64,000 bases of DNA from Rhodopirellula baltica (GCA_002901265.1 PPHI01000082.1:1-64000), one strand, 5' to 3'; shown: positions 43,554 through 53,452, numbered from the stretch's first letter. Notes: a model not told the origin generated them from the letters alone. Translations and numbers: made by a program.

Positions 43554-43905
43554 TCGCGATTGCCCGTGGAGTCGCGAACGAGCATCCGCCCCAATCAGCC
43601 GCACCCGCGATAGCGAGCGGTTGGGTGTACTGCGATTCAGCTCCCATCAGCCGCATCCGCGATAGCGAGCGGTTGTGTGTTTTGATTCGGCGACATCAAC
43701 GACTGCCGAAGCATCGAAATCGCCTAAAGGCTAGACTCCAGCAAGACTGCAATCCTGCTCCCATCAGCCGCATCCGCGATAGCGAGCGGTTGGGTGATCG
43801 AGTCCTGCGTCGACCCCACTTTCTTGCTGTCTAGGCGAATCCGAACCGCTGGACTAAGTTTACCGCTGTGCGAAAAAACTTGGTTTTCTGGATGAGGCCC
43901 CTTTG
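43554..43905. other. Gap after the BMC operon with 37-bp repeats
   Basis: No gene is supported in these 352 bases. They hold three copies of a 37-bp repeat and then the leader of the PfkB-family kinase, with GAGG at 43894-43897 as ribosome binding site. Confidence 0.6.
43591..43796. repeat. Three copies of a 37-bp intergenic repeat
   Basis: Copies at 43591-43627, 43643-43679 and 43760-43796 share the core CCGCGATAGCGAGCGGTTG with a few changes. The gaps are 15 and 80 bases. The bases just before copies 2 and 3 are also alike (ACTGC.AT.C.GCTCCC), so copy 3 may be a duplicate of copy 2. It is a dispersed-type repeat with unknown role. Confidence 0.92.
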
Positions 43906-44904
43906 ATGGCAATGTATGACGTTTTCGGTGTCGGCAACGCGTTGGTCGATATTCAAGCTCGTGTCGATGACGAAGTCCTGACCCGTTTGTCGTTGGACAA
44001 GGGCATCATGACTCTGGTCGACGACGAGCAGCAATCGAAAGTCCTCTCACACCTCGACGGCAGCCCGCTGAATCGATGCGCGGGTGGTTCGGCGGCAAAC
44101 ACGATCGTCGCTGTCGCCGATTTGGGTGGCTCGGCCGGCTATTTTGGCAAGGTCGGCGACGACGCGCTCGGCGAGTTCTTCCTCAAAGACATGAAGGACC
44201 TGGGCGTCTCGATCACCGTTCCGCCGAACGACAAGCCCACCGGAACCTGTGCCGTCTTGATCACCGAAGACGCACAGCGGACCATGCTGACGAACTTGGC
44301 CGCTTCGGTCAGTCTTAGCCCGGACGATATCGACGAAGACAAAATCGCCAACAGCAAGTACGTCTATGTCGAAGGCTACTTGTTGACCGGCGACAGCACC
44401 AAAAAAGCAGCGTATCGAGCTTTCGAGTTGGCGAAAAAACACAACGTGAAAGTCGCCTTCACCGCGTCGGATCCATTTTTGGTCAACATGATTCGCGACG
44501 AAATCTGGGACTTGATCACCGGCCCCGTCGACCTGTTTTTCTGCAACGAAGAAGAGGCGAAAAGCTTGACCGGTGAGAGCGATCCGCTGAAATGCGCCGT
44601 CAAGATCCACGAGCACTGTGAAAACGTCGCCCTGACGCTGGGTGGAAAAGGATCGCTGGTGATGCACGGCGGAATCGAGTTCCCGATCGAAGGCGTGCAA
44701 GTTGACGCGATCGACACCACCGGTGCTGGCGACATGTATGCCGGCGCGATGCTGTATGGAATCACCAACGGCATGGACTGGCGCACCGCCGGTCACTTGG
44801 CGTCGCACGCCGCCGCGCGTGTCGTGTCACAGCTTGGTGCTCGGTTGCAAAACCGATTCACCGAAGAAGAGATCAAAAACTTCAGCCGACTGACCGAAAA
44901 CTAG
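43906..44904 (+). CDS. PfkB-family carbohydrate/adenosine kinase
   Basis: The 332-residue kinase is of the ribokinase fold. The first PfkB signature is in [19 protein letters not shown], and the second, with the catalytic Asp, in [17 protein letters not shown]. Its layout ([15 protein letters not shown] at the start, [18 protein letters not shown] in the middle) is closest to adenosine-kinase-like sugar kinases. A sugar or nucleoside is phosphorylated with ATP, but the substrate is not clear. The ATG at 43906 is preceded by GAGG at 8 bases. It sits downstream of the BMC operon but after a repeat-containing gap, so it is probably an independent unit. Confidence 0.85.
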   Translation: MAMYDVFGVGNALVDIQARVDDEVLTRLSLDKGIMTLVDDEQQSKVLSHLDGSPLNRCAGGSAANTIVAVADLGGSAGYFGKVGDDALGEFFLKDMKDLGVSITVPPNDKPTGTCAVLITEDAQRTMLTNLAASVSLSPDDIDEDKIANSKYVYVEGYLLTGDSTKKAAYRAFELAKKHNVKVAFTASDPFLVNMIRDEIWDLITGPVDLFFCNEEEAKSLTGESDPLKCAVKIHEHCENVALTLGGKGSLVMHGGIEFPIEGVQVDAIDTTGAGDMYAGAMLYGITNGMDWRTAGHLASHAAARVVSQLGARLQNRFTEEEIKNFSRLTEN

Positions 44905-45000
44905 GTATCTGTCCGCTGAACATCGTGAATGCGCTCGCGCGGGCCCGCTGGCTCGCGCGTTGCCCCACAACAACCGCCCAACTTATCAGTATGAACTCCC

Positions 45001-46512
45001 ATGGCCAAAGCACCTAAGAACGCCATCTCTCCGACCCGTGCGGAAGACTATCCCGAGTGGTACCAGCAAGTCATCAAGGCTTCCGACTTGGCTGAAAACT
45101 CGCCCGTTCGTGGCTGCATGGTGATCAAACCTTGGGGGTATCAGCTGTGGGAGAACATGCAGCGTGCGCTGGACGACATGTTCAAAGCCACTGGGCACCA
45201 AAACGCGTATTTTCCGCTGTTTATCCCAATGAGCTTTCTGGAAAAGGAAGCGGAACACGTCGAGGGATTCGCCAAGGAATGCGCCGTCGTCACACACCAC
45301 CGCTTGGAACCCGATCCGGACGGCGGTCTGCGTCCGGCCGGGGAACTAGAAGAGCCACTGATTGTTCGCCCGACCAGCGAGACGATTATCGGTGCGACGT
45401 ACGCCAAGTGGGTTCAGAGTTACCGTGACCTACCGATCTTGATCAACCAGTGGGCCAACGTCGTTCGCTGGGAAATGCGGACTCGGATGTTTCTCCGCAC
45501 GGCGGAATTCCTGTGGCAAGAAGGCCATACCGTTCACGCGACCAGCGAAGAAGCGATCGAAGAGACCGAGCGGATGATCAACGTTTATGCCGACTTCGCC
45601 GAGAACTGGATGGCGATGCCAGTAACGATCGGTGCGAAAACGGCTGGCGAACGGTTCCCCGGAGCTGTCGAAACGCTGTCGATCGAAGCGATGATGCAGG
45701 ACCGCAAAGCGTTGCAGGCCGGGACAAGCCACTTCCTGGGACAGAATTTCTCCAAGGCGCAAGAGATCGTGTTCCAAAGCGAATCGGGCTCGCGAGAATT
45801 TGCTTGGACGACCTCCTGGGGCGTGTCGACTCGTTTGGTCGGTGCGTTGTTGATGACGCACAGTGACGATGACGGTTTGGTGTTGCCACCAAAACTTGCG
45901 CCCATGCAAGTCGTCATTTTGCCGATCTACAAAGACGACCAACGCGCAGCGGTGATGGAATACATCGAAAAGCTTCGTGACGAACTTCGCGGCCAGACTT
46001 ACAACGGGGCACCGCTCCGCGTCGAAATCGACGACCGCGATGTCCGCGGTGGCGAAAAGAAATGGCACCATGTCAAACGCGGTGTCCCGATTCGCTTGGA
46101 AGTCGGCCCCAAAGACATGGAAAAGGATTCGGTGTTCATGGGACGCCGCGATCAACCCAAAAGCGTTGGTATGACGCGTGCGGAAGTCGTCGCCAAGATC
46201 AGCGATCTGCTGGGCGAAATTCAGCAAAACCTGTACGACAAAGCGGACCAGCTTCGCAAAGACAACACCGTCACGATCACCAACGAAGCCGACTTCCGAG
46301 CGTACTTCACCCCGGAAAACGCCGACTCACCGGAGATCCACGGCGGCTTCGCGATGTGCCACTTCGCCGACGAAGAAAGCCTGCAAGACTTGCTCAAAGA
46401 GTTGAAGGTGACGATCCGCTGCGTGCCAAGTGCCAACAACGACACGCCCGGCACGTGCTTCTACACCGGCAAACCCGCCGCCAAGCAAGCGATCTTCGCC
46501 AAGGCTTATTAA
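45001..46512 (+). CDS. proS: Prolyl-tRNA synthetase
   Basis: The 503-residue class II synthetase charges tRNA-Pro. It is of the short, archaeal/eukaryotic-like type without the bacterial INS editing domain. Motif 2 region RWEMRTRMFLRTAEFLWQEGHT and RPTSETIIGATYAKW are visible, then the anticodon-binding domain from about residue 290 and the C-terminal zinc-type extension ending in Tyr, as is usual for this type. The start MAKAPKNAISPTRAEDYPEWY is as expected. It is transcribed ahead of aroK, separated by a repeat-derived stretch. Confidence 0.95.
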   Translation: MAKAPKNAISPTRAEDYPEWYQQVIKASDLAENSPVRGCMVIKPWGYQLWENMQRALDDMFKATGHQNAYFPLFIPMSFLEKEAEHVEGFAKECAVVTHHRLEPDPDGGLRPAGELEEPLIVRPTSETIIGATYAKWVQSYRDLPILINQWANVVRWEMRTRMFLRTAEFLWQEGHTVHATSEEAIEETERMINVYADFAENWMAMPVTIGAKTAGERFPGAVETLSIEAMMQDRKALQAGTSHFLGQNFSKAQEIVFQSESGSREFAWTTSWGVSTRLVGALLMTHSDDDGLVLPPKLAPMQVVILPIYKDDQRAAVMEYIEKLRDELRGQTYNGAPLRVEIDDRDVRGGEKKWHHVKRGVPIRLEVGPKDMEKDSVFMGRRDQPKSVGMTRAEVVAKISDLLGEIQQNLYDKADQLRKDNTVTITNEADFRAYFTPENADSPEIHGGFAMCHFADEESLQDLLKELKVTIRCVPSANNDTPGTCFYTGKPAAKQAIFAKAY

Positions 46513-46579
46513 GCCGCAAGGCAAGTTCACCGACTCCACTGGCTCCCCTCTCGCCCCAAACTTGTTTGGGGACCGCCTC

Positions 46580-46661
46580 GTTGCAAGGCTCCCGCCTTGC
46601 GACGCACTGCAATGCAGGCTCTGCCTGCCACACTACTCTGCCTGCCGCCTCCCGCCTGCAG
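46580..46661. repeat. Partial copy of the 134-bp palindromic repeat family
   Basis: Between proS and aroK the words GCAAGGCTCCCGCCTTGCGACGC, with GCAGGCTCTGCCTGC shortly after, match the building blocks of the repeats at 23216-23490. Two hairpins (CAAGGC/GCCTTG and GCAGGC/GCCTGC) stand in the aroK leader. Confidence 0.75.
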
Positions 46662-46674
46662 CAACCGCACCGCC

Positions 46675-47229
46675 ATGCCCAGCACACCGCTCACAAAACA
46701 CCTGTTCTTGATCGGATACCGTGGCACCGGGAAGACGACGGTAGCGTCGATCTTGGCGGCGTTGTTGCAGACGCGCTGGATCGATTTGGACGTCGTGATT
46801 GAAACCAAGGCAGGCAAAACAATCAGCGAACTGTTTACGGAAGGCGGCGAGCCGTTGTTTCGCGACTGGGAAACACGCTGCTTGCAGGAGTCGATTGAAT
46901 CGGATGGTCCACCGCAAGTGATCTCGCTTGGCGGCGGCGCGGTTCTGCGAGAGGAAAACCGAGACTTCATCGCTGACAACGGGCACTGCGTTTGGCTGAC
47001 TGCATCGCCGGAAACGATTGCCCAGCGAATCGGGGCTGACGCGACCACCGCCGCACGTCGTCCAGCGCTGACGGATTTATCGCCGACCGATGAGATCAAA
47101 TCGGTGCTGACCGCCCGAGAACCGATCTACCGGGAAGCGTCGCACTATGCGGTTTCAACGGAATCGCTGGCTCCGGCGGAGGTCGCCGATCAGATCACTC
47201 AATGGCTGGATTCGCTCGCGACACCCTAG
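46675..47229 (+). CDS. aroK: Shikimate kinase
   Basis: The 184-residue P-loop kinase of the aromatic amino acid pathway phosphorylates shikimate. The P-loop is GYRGTGKTT at residues 14-22. The shikimate-binding Asp is in WIDLDVVIETKAG, with Arg in FRDWE and the GGG of ISLGGGAVL. The lid contains AARRPALT. The frame is open from 46597, but that part is repeat sequence, so ATG 46675 is chosen. It lies behind proS and is probably co-transcribed. Confidence 0.93.
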   Translation: MPSTPLTKHLFLIGYRGTGKTTVASILAALLQTRWIDLDVVIETKAGKTISELFTEGGEPLFRDWETRCLQESIESDGPPQVISLGGGAVLREENRDFIADNGHCVWLTASPETIAQRIGADATTAARRPALTDLSPTDEIKSVLTAREPIYREASHYAVSTESLAPAEVADQITQWLDSLATP

Positions 47230-47489
47230 CCATTTCGGCTGCTAAAGTGCGCATCTCAAACCGGTGCCTGCCCCTCTTCGGCGGAGAACCCTACAATCGA
47301 GGGTCACGTGCAAAACCGGTCTTTTTTTTCAATCGGTAAACTCGGTAGGCTGGGCGAGAATATTGCCCGTACCGCGTGGCCGACGAAAACAGACCGTCGA
47401 CTTGCCAGACCGGTATGACTTGATAGGCGGCGACAGAGAGACGTAGCTAACGTTTTGCCGCCAGACGTAGACATAAAAAGGATTGCCTC

Positions 47490-48235
47490 GTGTTCATCGC
47501 TGCTTCTACCGAATGTTTTCCTGACCTTGAGCTCCGCGCTGCGATCGAATTCGCATCGGACTTGGAGTTCACTGCGATCGAAATTGCGATCCACGAATCG
47601 GGGGACGTCAAGCCCTCGGAAATCTTGGAAGACATGGACCGTTCGATCCAGTTGTTGCGTTACACGCACCGTTTGGACATTTCCGGATACAGCGTTCAAC
47701 TCGCGTCGACCGGACAGCAGCATTACGAAGATTTTGCCAAGCTGTGCTGGCTCGCCAAAACGACCAAAGTGGTCACGTTGACGGTGCCGTCGGCCGAGCA
47801 GGGCACACCGTTCAACGAAGAAGTCGAGCACCTGCAGCGATTGGTCGAATGCGGTGATGCCGAAGCGTCCGCGTCAGCGTGAAAAGCCAGCTGGGTTGCT
47901 TGAGCGAAGACCCCGACACGTTGATGGTGCTGTGCAACAACGTTGATGGACTGGGCATCACGCTTGACCCCAGCGTTTACATCACCGGATCGGCGAAAGG
48001 CAAGAACCTGGACAACATTTTGAAGTTTGTCTGCAACGTTCACCTTCGCGATACGCGTCCGGACGCGTTTCAAGTCAGTGTCGGACAAGGCGAAGTCGAC
48101 TATGGCAAACTGATCACGCAGCTCGAGCGTGAAAAGTATGACCGTGCGTTGACGGTCAATATGATGCCGATGGAAAACCTGGACCATCGCGTCGAACTTC
48201 GCAAGCTGCGACGCTTGCTGGAAACCCTGGTGTGA
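47490..48235 (+). pseudogene. Frameshifted sugar-phosphate isomerase/epimerase-like TIM barrel
   Basis: Two frames belong to one protein. The first (47490-47882) is the N-terminal half (MFIAASTECFPDLEL, then FTAIEIAIHESGDV), typical of xylose-isomerase-like TIM barrels of planctomycetes. The second (GTG at 47879 to 48235) continues with VSVKSQLGCLSEDPDTL and VCNVHLRDTRPDAF, the metal-site end of the barrel. Joining GDAE with GVRVSVKSQLG restores the family sequence with one extra G near 47865, so a single base is missing. Either the gene is newly broken, or the base is a sequence error. The GTGA overlap could allow some coupled translation. The function of the intact family here is unknown. 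Confidence 0.75.
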
Positions 48236-48993
48236 TCTCGCTCGACGCGAGCTGGCGGAAGTCGATCACCCGGGTGTTAGACGATTTTGCCGAACCCAGC
48301 TACGTTCGCGCGTCTCAAACATTCCGGGCGTTGCGTCAACCGACCATGCCAAGTCGCCGGCGACTGAGCCCTCGGCTTGCCTATGGTCGCCATCGTGGGC
48401 CCGCACGTCGCGGTTGCCGCCATGCGGCCGTGGTCATCGTGATTTACCCGCACCGCGAAACCGGTCGGCCTTGCATCGCGCTGACGCGGCGGCCAATGAC
48501 GCTGTCCCACCACGCAGGCCAAATCTGCTTGCCTGGCGGACGCGTAGAAAACGGCGAGGTGGCAATCGAGGCGGCGAAACGCGAATACCACGAAGAACTG
48601 GGAGTCGAGCTCGATCGTGCGACATGCCTGGGGACGCTTCCGAAGATCTATGTCTATGCCAGCGACAACTTGGTCGACACCTTTGTGTTGGTCCACCAAG
48701 ACCACTTGCCGGTGTGGGCCCCCGATCCAACGGAAGTTGACCAAGTGATCGAGATCCCGCTCAGTGCGCTCAGCCGACTGGGCCGAACGGCGGCTGATTC
48801 GATTGTCCAAATCGATTCTGTTCGCCGCGGTAAGGTCGCCGAGGGTGACGAGGTATTCAATTACGGATTCAGTTACCCGGCGATTGACCTGGTCGATTGC
48901 GAGGGACGCCAGCACCAAGTGTGGGGAGCAACAGCGATGCTGCTCGCCCAGTGGGGTGAGGTGCTACACCGTGCCCAGAGTGGCAACGGCTGA
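48232..48993 (+). CDS. Nudix hydrolase (CoA pyrophosphatase-like)
   Basis: The 253-residue protein has the full Nudix box GGRVENGEVAIEAAKREYHE-ELG (G-x5-E-x7-RE-x2-EE-x-G; split here for length). Upstream MTLSHHAGQICLPGG fits the NUDT7/NudL-type CoA pyrophosphatase signature (SHxGQ-xxPGG). It probably hydrolyses CoA or other nucleoside diphosphate derivatives. Its GTG start overlaps the end of the frameshifted TIM-barrel gene by 3 bases (GTGTGA), indicating an operon. Confidence 0.86.
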   Translation: MISLDASWRKSITRVLDDFAEPSYVRASQTFRALRQPTMPSRRRLSPRLAYGRHRGPARRGCRHAAVVIVIYPHRETGRPCIALTRRPMTLSHHAGQICLPGGRVENGEVAIEAAKREYHEELGVELDRATCLGTLPKIYVYASDNLVDTFVLVHQDHLPVWAPDPTEVDQVIEIPLSALSRLGRTAADSIVQIDSVRRGKVAEGDEVFNYGFSYPAIDLVDCEGRQHQVWGATAMLLAQWGEVLHRAQSGNG

Positions 48994-49269
48994 TGAAAAC
49001 ATCGGAATGAGACTTCGAGGCACGGTGTCGGTTAACGTTCAGTGTGAAGTTTTGCCGACATTGCTTCAGCATGACTCGCCCGCAGCAGATTGGGGCGAGC
49101 CGTCGCGGTTGTTCGGCCAATGAAAGCACTTACCTTGGCCGACTCGCTAGCGCATCCTACAATCGCGGTGACTGATTTCACGACATCCACCTTGGCGTTT
49201 GCGAACTCCCCGGTGAATGACGTTTTGAAACGAAGATTTACACGAAACCACTTTTAGAGGGTCAGTGAC

Positions 49270-49599
49270 ATGGCATCCGAAGCCGTCGTCGAGTTTACCG
49301 AAGAGAATTTTGAGGCCGAAGTGATGCAAGCTGACGGCCCCGTCCTCGTTGATTTCTGGGCACCCTGGTGCGGCCCTTGCCGTGCAATCGCCCCAATGAT
49401 CGACCAATTGGCGTCCGAAAATTCGGACAAGAAGGTCGGCAAATTGAACATCGACGAAGCCCCCGGGATCGCCCAAAAGTACGGTATCACCGGTATCCCA
49501 ACGCTGTTGGTGTTCAAAAACGGCGATGTAGAGCACAGCTTCCGCGGTGGAAACACCACCAAGGCTGCGCTGCAAGAAGCCCTCGACGCTTCTCTGTAA
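49270..49599 (+). CDS. trxA: Thioredoxin
   Basis: This standard 109-residue thioredoxin has the redox motif WCGPC at residues 33-37 in FWAPWCGPCRAIAPM, and the cis-Pro loop GITGIPTLLVFKNG. It is reduced by thioredoxin reductase and supplies electrons to ribonucleotide reductase and other disulfide enzymes in the cytoplasm. GAGGG lies about 9 bases upstream. It is probably a monocistronic unit ending in a GC-rich hairpin. Confidence 0.97.
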   Translation: MASEAVVEFTEENFEAEVMQADGPVLVDFWAPWCGPCRAIAPMIDQLASENSDKKVGKLNIDEAPGIAQKYGITGIPTLLVFKNGDVEHSFRGGNTTKAALQEALDASL

Positions 49600-49621
49600 G
49601 CTCTCTCGTTTGATTTTGGCC

Positions 49622-49643
49622 GCTCTCCCGTAGGCGGGAGAGC
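49622..49643 (+). terminator. GC-rich hairpin after trxA
   Basis: A perfect 9-bp stem (GCTCTCCCG/CGGGAGAGC) with a 4-base loop stands 22 bases after the trxA stop. There is no T-run, so it may be a weak or factor-assisted terminator, or an mRNA 3' stabiliser. Confidence 0.55.
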
Positions 49644-49844
49644 CGTGTCAGGTGGCGGTTTGCGTACCGACTTGGCCAAGGCCACTCCCTTCCCTAGCGG
49701 CCCGTCGTTTCAAGATTAACCACGGGCTAGAATGGGACTCCAATCGCCGCTGCCTGCGAAACGCATTCGCAGAGTATTTGCGCTGGGCATTTACGCTGAG
49801 CACCGGCGAGTCTTCTTTGTTTCTCACGCAAGCAGGCGAAAGCA

Positions 49845-50639
49845 ATGCTGCAATACCTTCGATTGCTCGAAGACATTCTCGAGTCGGGCTCGGATCGTGG
49901 AGACCGAACGGGAGTGGGCACCCGAAGCCTGTTTGGCCGCCAAATGACCTTCAATTTGGAAGAAGGTTTCCCGCTTCTAACCACCAAAAAACTGCACCTT
50001 CGTTCGATCATTTTCGAACTGCTGTGGTTCTTGCGCGGCGACACGAACATCGCTTGGCTGAACGAAAACGGCGTGCGGATCTGGGACGAATGGGCCGACG
50101 AAAACGGCGATTTAGGGCCTGTCTATGGGCACCAATGGCGGTCCTGGCCGGCCCCGGATGGCCAGACGATCGACCAGATCGCTTGGGTCGAAAACGAGAT
50201 CCGCAACAACCCGCTCAGCCGTCGCTTGATCGTCTCCGCTTGGAACGTCAGCGAAGTCAACCGCATGGCGTTACCACCGTGCCACACGCTGTTTCAGTTT
50301 TATGTGGCGGACAATCGTTTGTCGTGTCAGCTGTACCAGCGCAGCGCAGACGTGTTTCTGGGCGTCCCGTTCAATATCGCCAGCTACGCGCTGCTGACGT
50401 TGATGATGGCCAAGGTCACCGGGCTGCAACCAGGCACTTTCGTGCACACCTTCGGCGACGTGCACCTGTACCAAAATCACTTTGACCAGGCCCGCGAGCA
50501 ATTGACGCGAGAACCAAAGCCGCTGCCGAAACTCGTGATTTCGCGAACGCCTGAATCGATCGACGATTTCCGATTCGAAGACTTCGAAGTGATCGATTAT
50601 CACCCGCATCCACACATTAAAGCACCGGTTGCCGTTTAA
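49845..50639 (+). CDS. thyA: Thymidylate synthase
   Basis: The 264-residue ThyA methylates dUMP with methylene-tetrahydrofolate. The catalytic nucleophile is Cys146 in [13 protein letters not shown], with [12 protein letters not shown] for phosphate binding, [17 protein letters not shown] and the C-terminal [10 protein letters not shown] all conserved. It is followed 27 bases later by the dihydrofolate reductase gene, which regenerates its folate, so the two form an operon. A long overlapping frame on the same strand (49652-50485) is only a shadow. Confidence 0.97.
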   Translation: MLQYLRLLEDILESGSDRGDRTGVGTRSLFGRQMTFNLEEGFPLLTTKKLHLRSIIFELLWFLRGDTNIAWLNENGVRIWDEWADENGDLGPVYGHQWRSWPAPDGQTIDQIAWVENEIRNNPLSRRLIVSAWNVSEVNRMALPPCHTLFQFYVADNRLSCQLYQRSADVFLGVPFNIASYALLTLMMAKVTGLQPGTFVHTFGDVHLYQNHFDQAREQLTREPKPLPKLVISRTPESIDDFRFEDFEVIDYHPHPHIKAPVAV

Positions 50640-50666
50640 GCCTGTCGCGCCACGGAAGAGGCACCT

Positions 50667-51158
50667 ATGAAACCGACGTTGACCGCCGTTGTCGCGATTA
50701 GTTCGAACGACATGATTGGCCGTGATGGCGACATGCCATGGCGTCTGAGCAGCGATTTGAAGCGTTTTAAAGCCCTGACGATGGGCGGCGTCCTGATCAT
50801 GGGCCGCAAGACATTTGATTCGATTGGCAAACCGCTTCCTGGACGGCGAACAATTGTCGTGACACGCAATGCCGATTGGGGGTGCGAAGGTGTCGAGGTC
50901 GCCCACTCGCCTGAGGCAGCGGTCACCCAAAGTGGAAACGATCCCGCCTTTGTTGTAGGCGGGGCGGAGATTTACCGCCAACTGATCGATCGCTGCAATC
51001 AGATTTTTTTGACGCGTGTCTTGTGCGAAGTCGGTGGCGACACAGAATTACAGCTCGACTTGTCTGAATTTGCCGTGATTGAGCAATCGCGGATCCCCGC
51101 AGGTCCGAAAGATGAGTATCCGACCGAGTTTCTGCGTTTAAAACGTCGCGAAACTTGA
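50667..51158 (+). CDS. folA: Dihydrofolate reductase
   Basis: The 163-residue DHFR reduces dihydrofolate with NADPH. Conserved pieces are AISSNDMIGRDGDMPWRLSSDL (in two parts, with Trp and Asp of the active site), LIMGRKTFDSIGKPLPGR and the NADPH loop VVGGAEIYRQLI. Length is normal. It is downstream of thyA. A typical trimethoprim-target type enzyme. Confidence 0.96.
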   Translation: MKPTLTAVVAISSNDMIGRDGDMPWRLSSDLKRFKALTMGGVLIMGRKTFDSIGKPLPGRRTIVVTRNADWGCEGVEVAHSPEAAVTQSGNDPAFVVGGAEIYRQLIDRCNQIFLTRVLCEVGGDTELQLDLSEFAVIEQSRIPAGPKDEYPTEFLRLKRRET

Positions 51159-51286
51159 CTGCCAGCGTGACGGCGTGCGTGCTCAAACCCGCCGTTTGGG
51201 AGCAATCCACAAAGCGTTTGGGTGGTCACTTTGGTCGCGAAACGCGAGTGGAATTAAAAATCCCGAAAAAGGCTGGAAAGTGGCCA

Positions 51287-51316
51287 TTGAGCAAAAAGGG
51301 GGCCATTCGCTATAGT
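51287..51316 (+). promoter_or_regulatory. Candidate sigma-70 promoter of the rpsM operon
   Basis: TTGAGC at 51287-51292 and TATAGT at 51311-51316 are separated by 18 bases, close to the sigma-70 consensus. This stands about 130 bases before rpsM in the gap after folA and would drive the ribosomal protein operon. Confidence 0.55.
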
Positions 51317-51450
51317 CCGGGATTCGCGGACAGCACTTTTTCGTTTTTTGCGTGTGGCGGGCCTTTTCACAAGGTTTCAGGCCGCCGAGGGACCATCCCC
51401 GCGGTGCTGCCACAGTCCAGTTTGCACGAGATATTTGCAGGAGCATTGCT

Positions 51451-51834
51451 ATGCCCCGTTTGTTGGGCGTCGACATTCCGAACGACAAACAGATCCAGTA
51501 TTCGCTGACCTACTTGTACGGCGTTGGTTTATACAGCGCACGTGAAGTATGTGAGAAACTTGGGATCGATCCGACGCGACCCGCGACGGAGATCAACGAA
51601 GACGAGCTGGGTCAAATTGCAGCATTGCTGGAACGCGACTACACGGTTGAAGGTCCCCTTCGCCGCCAGGTCACGCAAAACATCAGCCGCCTTCGCGAAA
51701 TCAAATCATACCGCGGCATGCGTCACCGCATGGGCTTGCCAGTCCGCGGTCAGCGCACCAAGACCAACTCGCGAACGCGAAAAGGTCCAAAGAAGACCGT
51801 CGCCGGAAAGAAAGGCGTCAAGGACCTTCGCTAG
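51451..51834 (+). CDS. rpsM: 30S ribosomal protein S13
   Basis: The 127-residue S13 is at the head of the 30S subunit. It starts with PRLLGVDIPNDKQIQYSLTY and has the conserved YRGMRHRMGLPVRGQRTKTN and the basic tail RKGPKKTVAGKK. The ATG at 51451 has AGGAG upstream. The longer open frame from 51352 is not used. First gene of the rpsM-rpsK-rpoA-rplQ operon. Confidence 0.97.
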   Translation: MPRLLGVDIPNDKQIQYSLTYLYGVGLYSAREVCEKLGIDPTRPATEINEDELGQIAALLERDYTVEGPLRRQVTQNISRLREIKSYRGMRHRMGLPVRGQRTKTNSRTRKGPKKTVAGKKGVKDLR

Positions 51835-51884
51835 CGTTCTTTATTACCGATTCAGTTACCGATTTTTGCGTTTAGGACTTTGCC

Positions 51885-52268
51885 GTGGCAAAGAGCAACA
51901 AGAAAAAACGAGTCCGTCGCAACGTGACCAATGGCATCGCCCACATTCACGCGACGTTCAACAATACCACTGTCACTATCACCGATGCCAAGGGCGACAC
52001 CTTGTGCTGGGCGAGTGCGGGCACGAGCGGATTCAAAGGAAGCCGCAAGAGCACCCCGTTTGCCGGCCAATGTGCTGCTCAACAGGCCGCCGAAAAGGCG
52101 ACCAAGTTCGGTATGCGTGACGTCGAAGTGCGAGTCAAAGGCCCGGGTTCGGGTCGCGAAAGTGCAATCACCGCGCTGCAATCGGCGGGATTGAAGGTCA
52201 AGTTGATCGAAGACGTGACCCCCATTCCTCACAACGGATGCCGACCACGCAAAAAGCGTCGCGTCTAA
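51885..52268 (+). CDS. rpsK: 30S ribosomal protein S11
   Basis: The 127-residue S11 starts from a GTG codon. It has [49 protein letters not shown] and the end [12 protein letters not shown]. The gene rpsD, which usually follows in other bacteria, is missing here; rpoA comes next. Confidence 0.97.
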   Translation: MAKSNKKKRVRRNVTNGIAHIHATFNNTTVTITDAKGDTLCWASAGTSGFKGSRKSTPFAGQCAAQQAAEKATKFGMRDVEVRVKGPGSGRESAITALQSAGLKVKLIEDVTPIPHNGCRPRKKRRV

Positions 52269-52385
52269 TTCCTTACTTCGTCGATTCAGGCACCCCGCAT
52301 GCTGCGTGTATACGCGCAGCAACCTGGTGTCGCGTCGATTCATTCAATTCGCAATCGTACTCCCCAGCGACAAGGTTACATCGCA

Positions 52386-53375
52386 ATGCATATCCGTTGG
52401 CGTGGAATGGAGCTTCCCAGCACACTGGAAGTTGACCGCGATTCACTTTCGCAAACCTACGGCAAATTCACCGCAGAGCCTTTCGAGCGTGGTTTCGGCA
52501 CCAGCGTCGGTAACTCCATCCGACGTGTCCTGCTGAGCAGCTTGATGGGTAGTGCCGTCACGCAGATCAAAATCCGTGGCGCACAGCACGAATTCACCAA
52601 CATTCCAGGCGTTCTAGAAGATGTCACCGACATCGTCCTGAACGTGAAGAGCTTGGTCGTTCGCAACCACAGCGAAGCGACCCGCGTGATCACCGTCGAA
52701 GCCGATAAGGCTGGCGAGATCCGCGGCAGCGACATCCAGACGGATCAAGATGTCGAAATCATCAACCAAGACATCGTCTTGGCAACCTTGACCGAAGACG
52801 TCCCTTTCATGATGGAAATGGTCGTCGAAAACGGACGTGGATATGTCCCCGCGACCGAACACAGCAGCGCCGACCACGAAATCGGAATCATCCCGATCGA
52901 CGCGGTCTACAGCCCTGTGACCCGTGTCCGTTACGACGTCGAAGAGACCCGTGTCGGCCAAAAAACCAACTATGACAAGCTGGTTCTGGAAATCTGGACC
53001 GACGGAAGTGTGAACCCGGAATTGGCGCTCGTCGAAGCCGCCAAGATCCTGCGTAAACACCTCAACCCGTTCGTCCAATATCGCGAACTCGGACCGAGCA
53101 TCTTCTCGGCCGCTCGCGGTGGGGCCGGATCGCCCGAAGCACAGCTGGAAGCCAAGCTCAACATGACGCTTGCCGACCTCCGACTTTCCGTGCGGGCTAA
53201 CAACTGCCTGGAAAGCGAAAACATCCAAACCGTGCGTGACCTCGTCCAACGTAACGAAGATCAGTTGCTGGAAGTCCGAAACTTCGGTGACACGACGCTG
53301 AACGAAGTCCGCGAAAAGTTGGCCCAATACGGCCTGCACCTCGGCATGCGAGTGCCAGCCCAACCGTTGTTCTAG
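52386..53375 (+). CDS. rpoA: RNA polymerase alpha subunit
   Basis: The 329-residue alpha subunit begins [17 protein letters not shown] at 52386. The N-terminal dimerisation domain has [20 protein letters not shown], and the C-terminal domain that contacts UP elements and regulators has [19 protein letters not shown] with ending [14 protein letters not shown]. The frame is open from 52299, but the upstream part is not conserved. Confidence 0.97.
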   Translation: MHIRWRGMELPSTLEVDRDSLSQTYGKFTAEPFERGFGTSVGNSIRRVLLSSLMGSAVTQIKIRGAQHEFTNIPGVLEDVTDIVLNVKSLVVRNHSEATRVITVEADKAGEIRGSDIQTDQDVEIINQDIVLATLTEDVPFMMEMVVENGRGYVPATEHSSADHEIGIIPIDAVYSPVTRVRYDVEETRVGQKTNYDKLVLEIWTDGSVNPELALVEAAKILRKHLNPFVQYRELGPSIFSAARGGAGSPEAQLEAKLNMTLADLRLSVRANNCLESENIQTVRDLVQRNEDQLLEVRNFGDTTLNEVREKLAQYGLHLGMRVPAQPLF

Positions 53376-53452
53376 GTTCTGCCGAACCTGTCCACCGGGC
53401 AAGCCAACTGCTGTAACCACAATATAAGTCACCAACCCATACCTGAACTGTC

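Noticed and set aside
42594-43604. 336-codon minus-strand frame opposite the lactate/malate dehydrogenase gene
   Set aside because: Antisense shadow of a conserved enzyme; composition rich in Asp, Arg and Gln with no family match.
43591-43796. Possible CRISPR array in the 37-bp repeats
   Set aside because: Only three copies, gaps of 15 and 80 bases, shared flanks and no cas genes.
49652-50485. 277-codon plus-strand frame overlapping thyA
   Set aside because: thyA is certain in the other frame; this translation is Arg/Pro-rich with no domain.
52614-53435. 273-codon minus-strand frame opposite rpoA
   Set aside because: rpoA is certain; long antisense frames are common in this codon bias.
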